This document shows positions 62,132 to 64,000 of a stretch of DNA of 64,000 bases, piece after piece. A program made the position numbers and the translations under genes. The notes beneath the pieces are model-generated. The model saw only the letters and a list, made by a program, of their open reading frames with translations. It did not search any database and had not been told where the DNA came from. The stretch's first letter is position 1. Every line of letters begins with the position of its first letter. Origin of the DNA: Theocolax elegans (taxonomy: Eukaryota; Arthropoda; Insecta; Hymenoptera; Cerocephalidae); the NCBI GenBank assembly GCA_026168455.1, contig CM047425.1, positions 94,677,580 to 94,741,579 on the forward strand. Reading direction: 5' to 3'.

Positions 62132-62174
62132 ACTTATAGCTCAGCAAGACCAACAAATTCAATATCAATTTAAT

Positions 62175-62287
62175 TAATTTAACATGGTTTATGAATGACA
62201 TAAGTTATAATTGATTCATGTTATAAAAACATATAGTAAATTTATCAATTAACAAATTAAATTTGTGTAGACATTAAAAGAAAGATG
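62175..62287. other. AT-rich spacer
   Basis: Short AT-rich stretch after the hammerhead unit; nothing recognised. Confidence 0.3.
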
Positions 62288-62608
62288 CTAGTTGATACGC
62301 GGAAAAATTTCACGGTTGACGTTCGAACTAACGTAGCCGGTGGGATAGCTTCTCCCACCCAGCGTCGTCGACGGTGAGCTGAGCGTGTGGCCGTAACTTA
62401 CGGAGTGGAGATACTCTTCTACCATTCCAAGTAACTGCATGAATTTTTTTGCAATAATCATGCTAACAGATTCACCGTTATAATGCAACGAATATACATT
62501 TCTATTAATATTTCCGGCACTTTTCCTAGATATTTTGATCAAAAGTAGTCTTAATGATTTAGACCCACTCTGGAAATTTATAGGCAGTTTCTGACTATAA
62601 AAAGACAT
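62288..62608 (-). CDS. uncharacterised 106-codon open frame
   Basis: Minus-strand frame from ATG at 62608 to a stop at 62288. GC content is higher than in the flanks, especially toward the C-terminus (EYLHSVSYGHTLSSPSTTLGGR, then VNREIFPRIN). I recognise no domain. It could be a single exon or a fragment of a decayed element protein; the N-terminal part (SKSLRLLLIKISRKSAG) is Lys/Ser-rich. No splice context is convincing. Confidence 0.3.
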   Translation of the reverse strand: MSFYSQKLPINFQSGSKSLRLLLIKISRKSAGNINRNVYSLHYNGESVSMIIAKKFMQLLGMVEEYLHSVSYGHTLSSPSTTLGGRSYPTGYVSSNVNREIFPRIN

Positions 62609-64000
62609 CTTTTAGACAGCATTAGGTTTCCAGAGTCCGGAGCAGAATTGCTAATTTTCAGTATTTAAGGTTTAAATGGCTTACAAGAGTGTGTCAGCAT
62701 ACATTTAGGACTTTAAAAGTATTTTTAATGAAAAGTTCAGAAAATTTTACAAAAAAGTCATATGTATGTTTATAGTGAAAAATGCATCCCCCGTGAGCTA
62801 CAAATTCATGAAAATGGGCATATAATGCAAAAAAGTGTTAAAATGTCAACTTTGATTCTCTGTAACTTAAAATAATGGCCCGAAAATATGAGGAGCATTC
62901 AAGTGGTCCGATCAACATTTTAAAATGTACTAAATTTTAGGTACAGACTGGAAATGTTTTTCAGAAAATAGAAAAAAATGTTTAGTTACTGAAATCTTGT
63001 CTGCTTAGATGTGTGTGTGTTTGTGTGTGTGTGTGTGTATGTGTTATTTAAAATTTTTTAAAATTTAAAATTTTGGGAAAGAATAGTATTTTAGGTAATT
63101 TTGAACCCTATTGTTTTTCAGCTTAAAATATCTCTTATTACCTAAGTTATTAAGTATTATATAATTTTGTGCAAAGTGTGTATTAGTTTTTTAGAAAAAA
63201 ATTATAATCTAAAATGTAATTTTTATTAAAATTTTGTTTTCTTATAAAGTAGTCTAATGTGGAGCTAACCATATTTTTGGAAGAAAATATTTTTAAAAAA
63301 TCCAAAGAAAAACAAAAAGATTTTATATTTTTTATATTTTTTATATTTTTAATTAATACCATCATAAGTTTTTTATATCAGTTGCAAAAAAATGAAACTG
63401 ATTGAACAGAATTTTCTTACTATGAACAGAAATCGCTGTCAATTCATAGCTGGTTATGTGTTCAATAAAATATTTTTATCATATTTTTGGAAGAAAATGT
63501 TTTTAAATGTTTGAAAAAAAGTAAAAAAGATAATTTTTGTAATTAATAATTGTAATTAATAAAAAATAATTGTCAGCCGTTTTTTAATAGGGTTGCCAAC
63601 ATAATTTCGAGCACATATAGTTAGCTTCTGAATAAATGTCTTTTCAACCGGATTCTGAGCGTTTACTTACCGGATTTTGAGTTACCGCCTTTTCCAACTG
63701 GAATCTGTATTTTAACTAAACGCCTTTTTACAGCAATGCGACAAATTAATAGATTTGTAATTGTTTCATAAATTGTAACGATTCAAATAAATTAAAAGAA
63801 AAACAAATCTTTATCAAGTGGACAAGTAATCGATCTCTATTTCTATAGTTATTTGATCACAGCTTATATAACATTTCGACATAAAATTAATGTGGCAGTT
63901 CTTTGACGAGTGTGAATTTCATTTGGAAACTTTATAAATTTTAACATAAGATTATTTTTGTTCCAACTCTGAGTGACATGACTGCTTAATCAGTCACATT
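62609..64000. other. AT-rich DNA with (TG)n microsatellite
   Basis: No gene supported. A (TG)n run lies at 63010-63043. The stretch at 62760-62830 (GTGAGCTACAAATTCATGAAAATG) has the character of transposon terminal sequence but no partner is visible. The last 400 bp show no recognised feature. Confidence 0.4.

Larger units (their letters stand above)
61402..62174 (+). mobile_element. direct-repeat unit ending in hammerhead ribozyme (retrozyme- or pLTR-like)
   Basis: The 20-mer AGACGAAACACATAGACTTA, which is the 3' part of the hammerhead, occurs at 61401-61420 and again at 62117-62136, so the interval between equivalent bases is 716 bp. The first copy lacks its 5' half because it is cut by the fold-back boundary (61391). 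The sequence after the second ribozyme (TAGCTCAGCAAGACCAACAA to about 62174) matches the end of the 208-bp repeats at 61600-61637 and 61807-61844. The layout, two partial terminal direct repeats each carrying ribozyme sequence, is that of retrozymes or Penelope pseudo-LTRs. No open frame of note. Confidence 0.55.

Overview
The window looks like a piece of an AT-rich insect nuclear genome, most likely hymenopteran (inference). It has long AT-rich non-coding stretches dotted with CpG-rich islands, GT-AG introns, and one recognisable developmental gene. That gene is caudal, on the minus strand: its first coding exon lies at 7324-8020. It carries the caudal N-terminus, the SPPITVSGSE motif, polyQ and polyN runs and the hexapeptide-like SPYEWMKK motif, and it ends at a canonical splice donor inside the NPG codons. 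The homeodomain exon is not seen and should lie left of base 1, so 1-7323 is read as the start of caudal intron 1. From 8021 to about 30100 lies the upstream side of caudal: non-coding, with CpG-rich and GAGA-rich blocks that may be regulatory, plus two fold-back repeats.

From 30126 to about 62200 the window is a dense nest of transposable elements. (1) 30126-36411 is a near-complete CACTA (En/Spm-like) DNA transposon. It has long terminal inverted repeats, a three-exon transposase on the minus strand, and a divergently transcribed multi-exon BEN-domain gene on the plus strand. (2) About 36631-40559 is a PIF/Harbinger element with a Myb/SANT-like gene and a six-exon DDE transposase whose introns hold other repeats. 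(3) 39482-45647 is a nearly identical 3.08-kb tandem duplication. It starts inside the Harbinger transposase and carries an uncharacterised minus-strand gene, broken by a 484-bp element with 97-bp direct terminal repeats and a 13-bp target duplication. (4) 46561-49764 holds three fold-back elements, one with tandem repeats in each arm and one with a central minisatellite. (5) 51830-53548 is a BEL/Pao gag-protease remnant. (6) 54487-54865 is a 5S-rRNA-derived SINE-like repeat. (7) 55998-58956 is a decayed second CACTA transposase, split by a probable solo LTR.

(8) 59745-62174 is a compound region. It holds a Penelope-like element remnant (reverse transcriptase end plus GIY-YIG endonuclease, minus strand), a 975-bp fold-back with tRNA-like pol III motifs in both arms, a 208-bp tandem duplication, and a well-formed hammerhead ribozyme motif at 62058-62131. 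A second partial copy of the ribozyme lies 716 bp upstream, an arrangement that recalls retrozymes.

The two observations most worth following are the hammerhead/direct-repeat unit and the BEN-domain accessory gene carried divergently by the CACTA transposon. Gene calls rest on reading translations and splice signals by eye; no database search was run.
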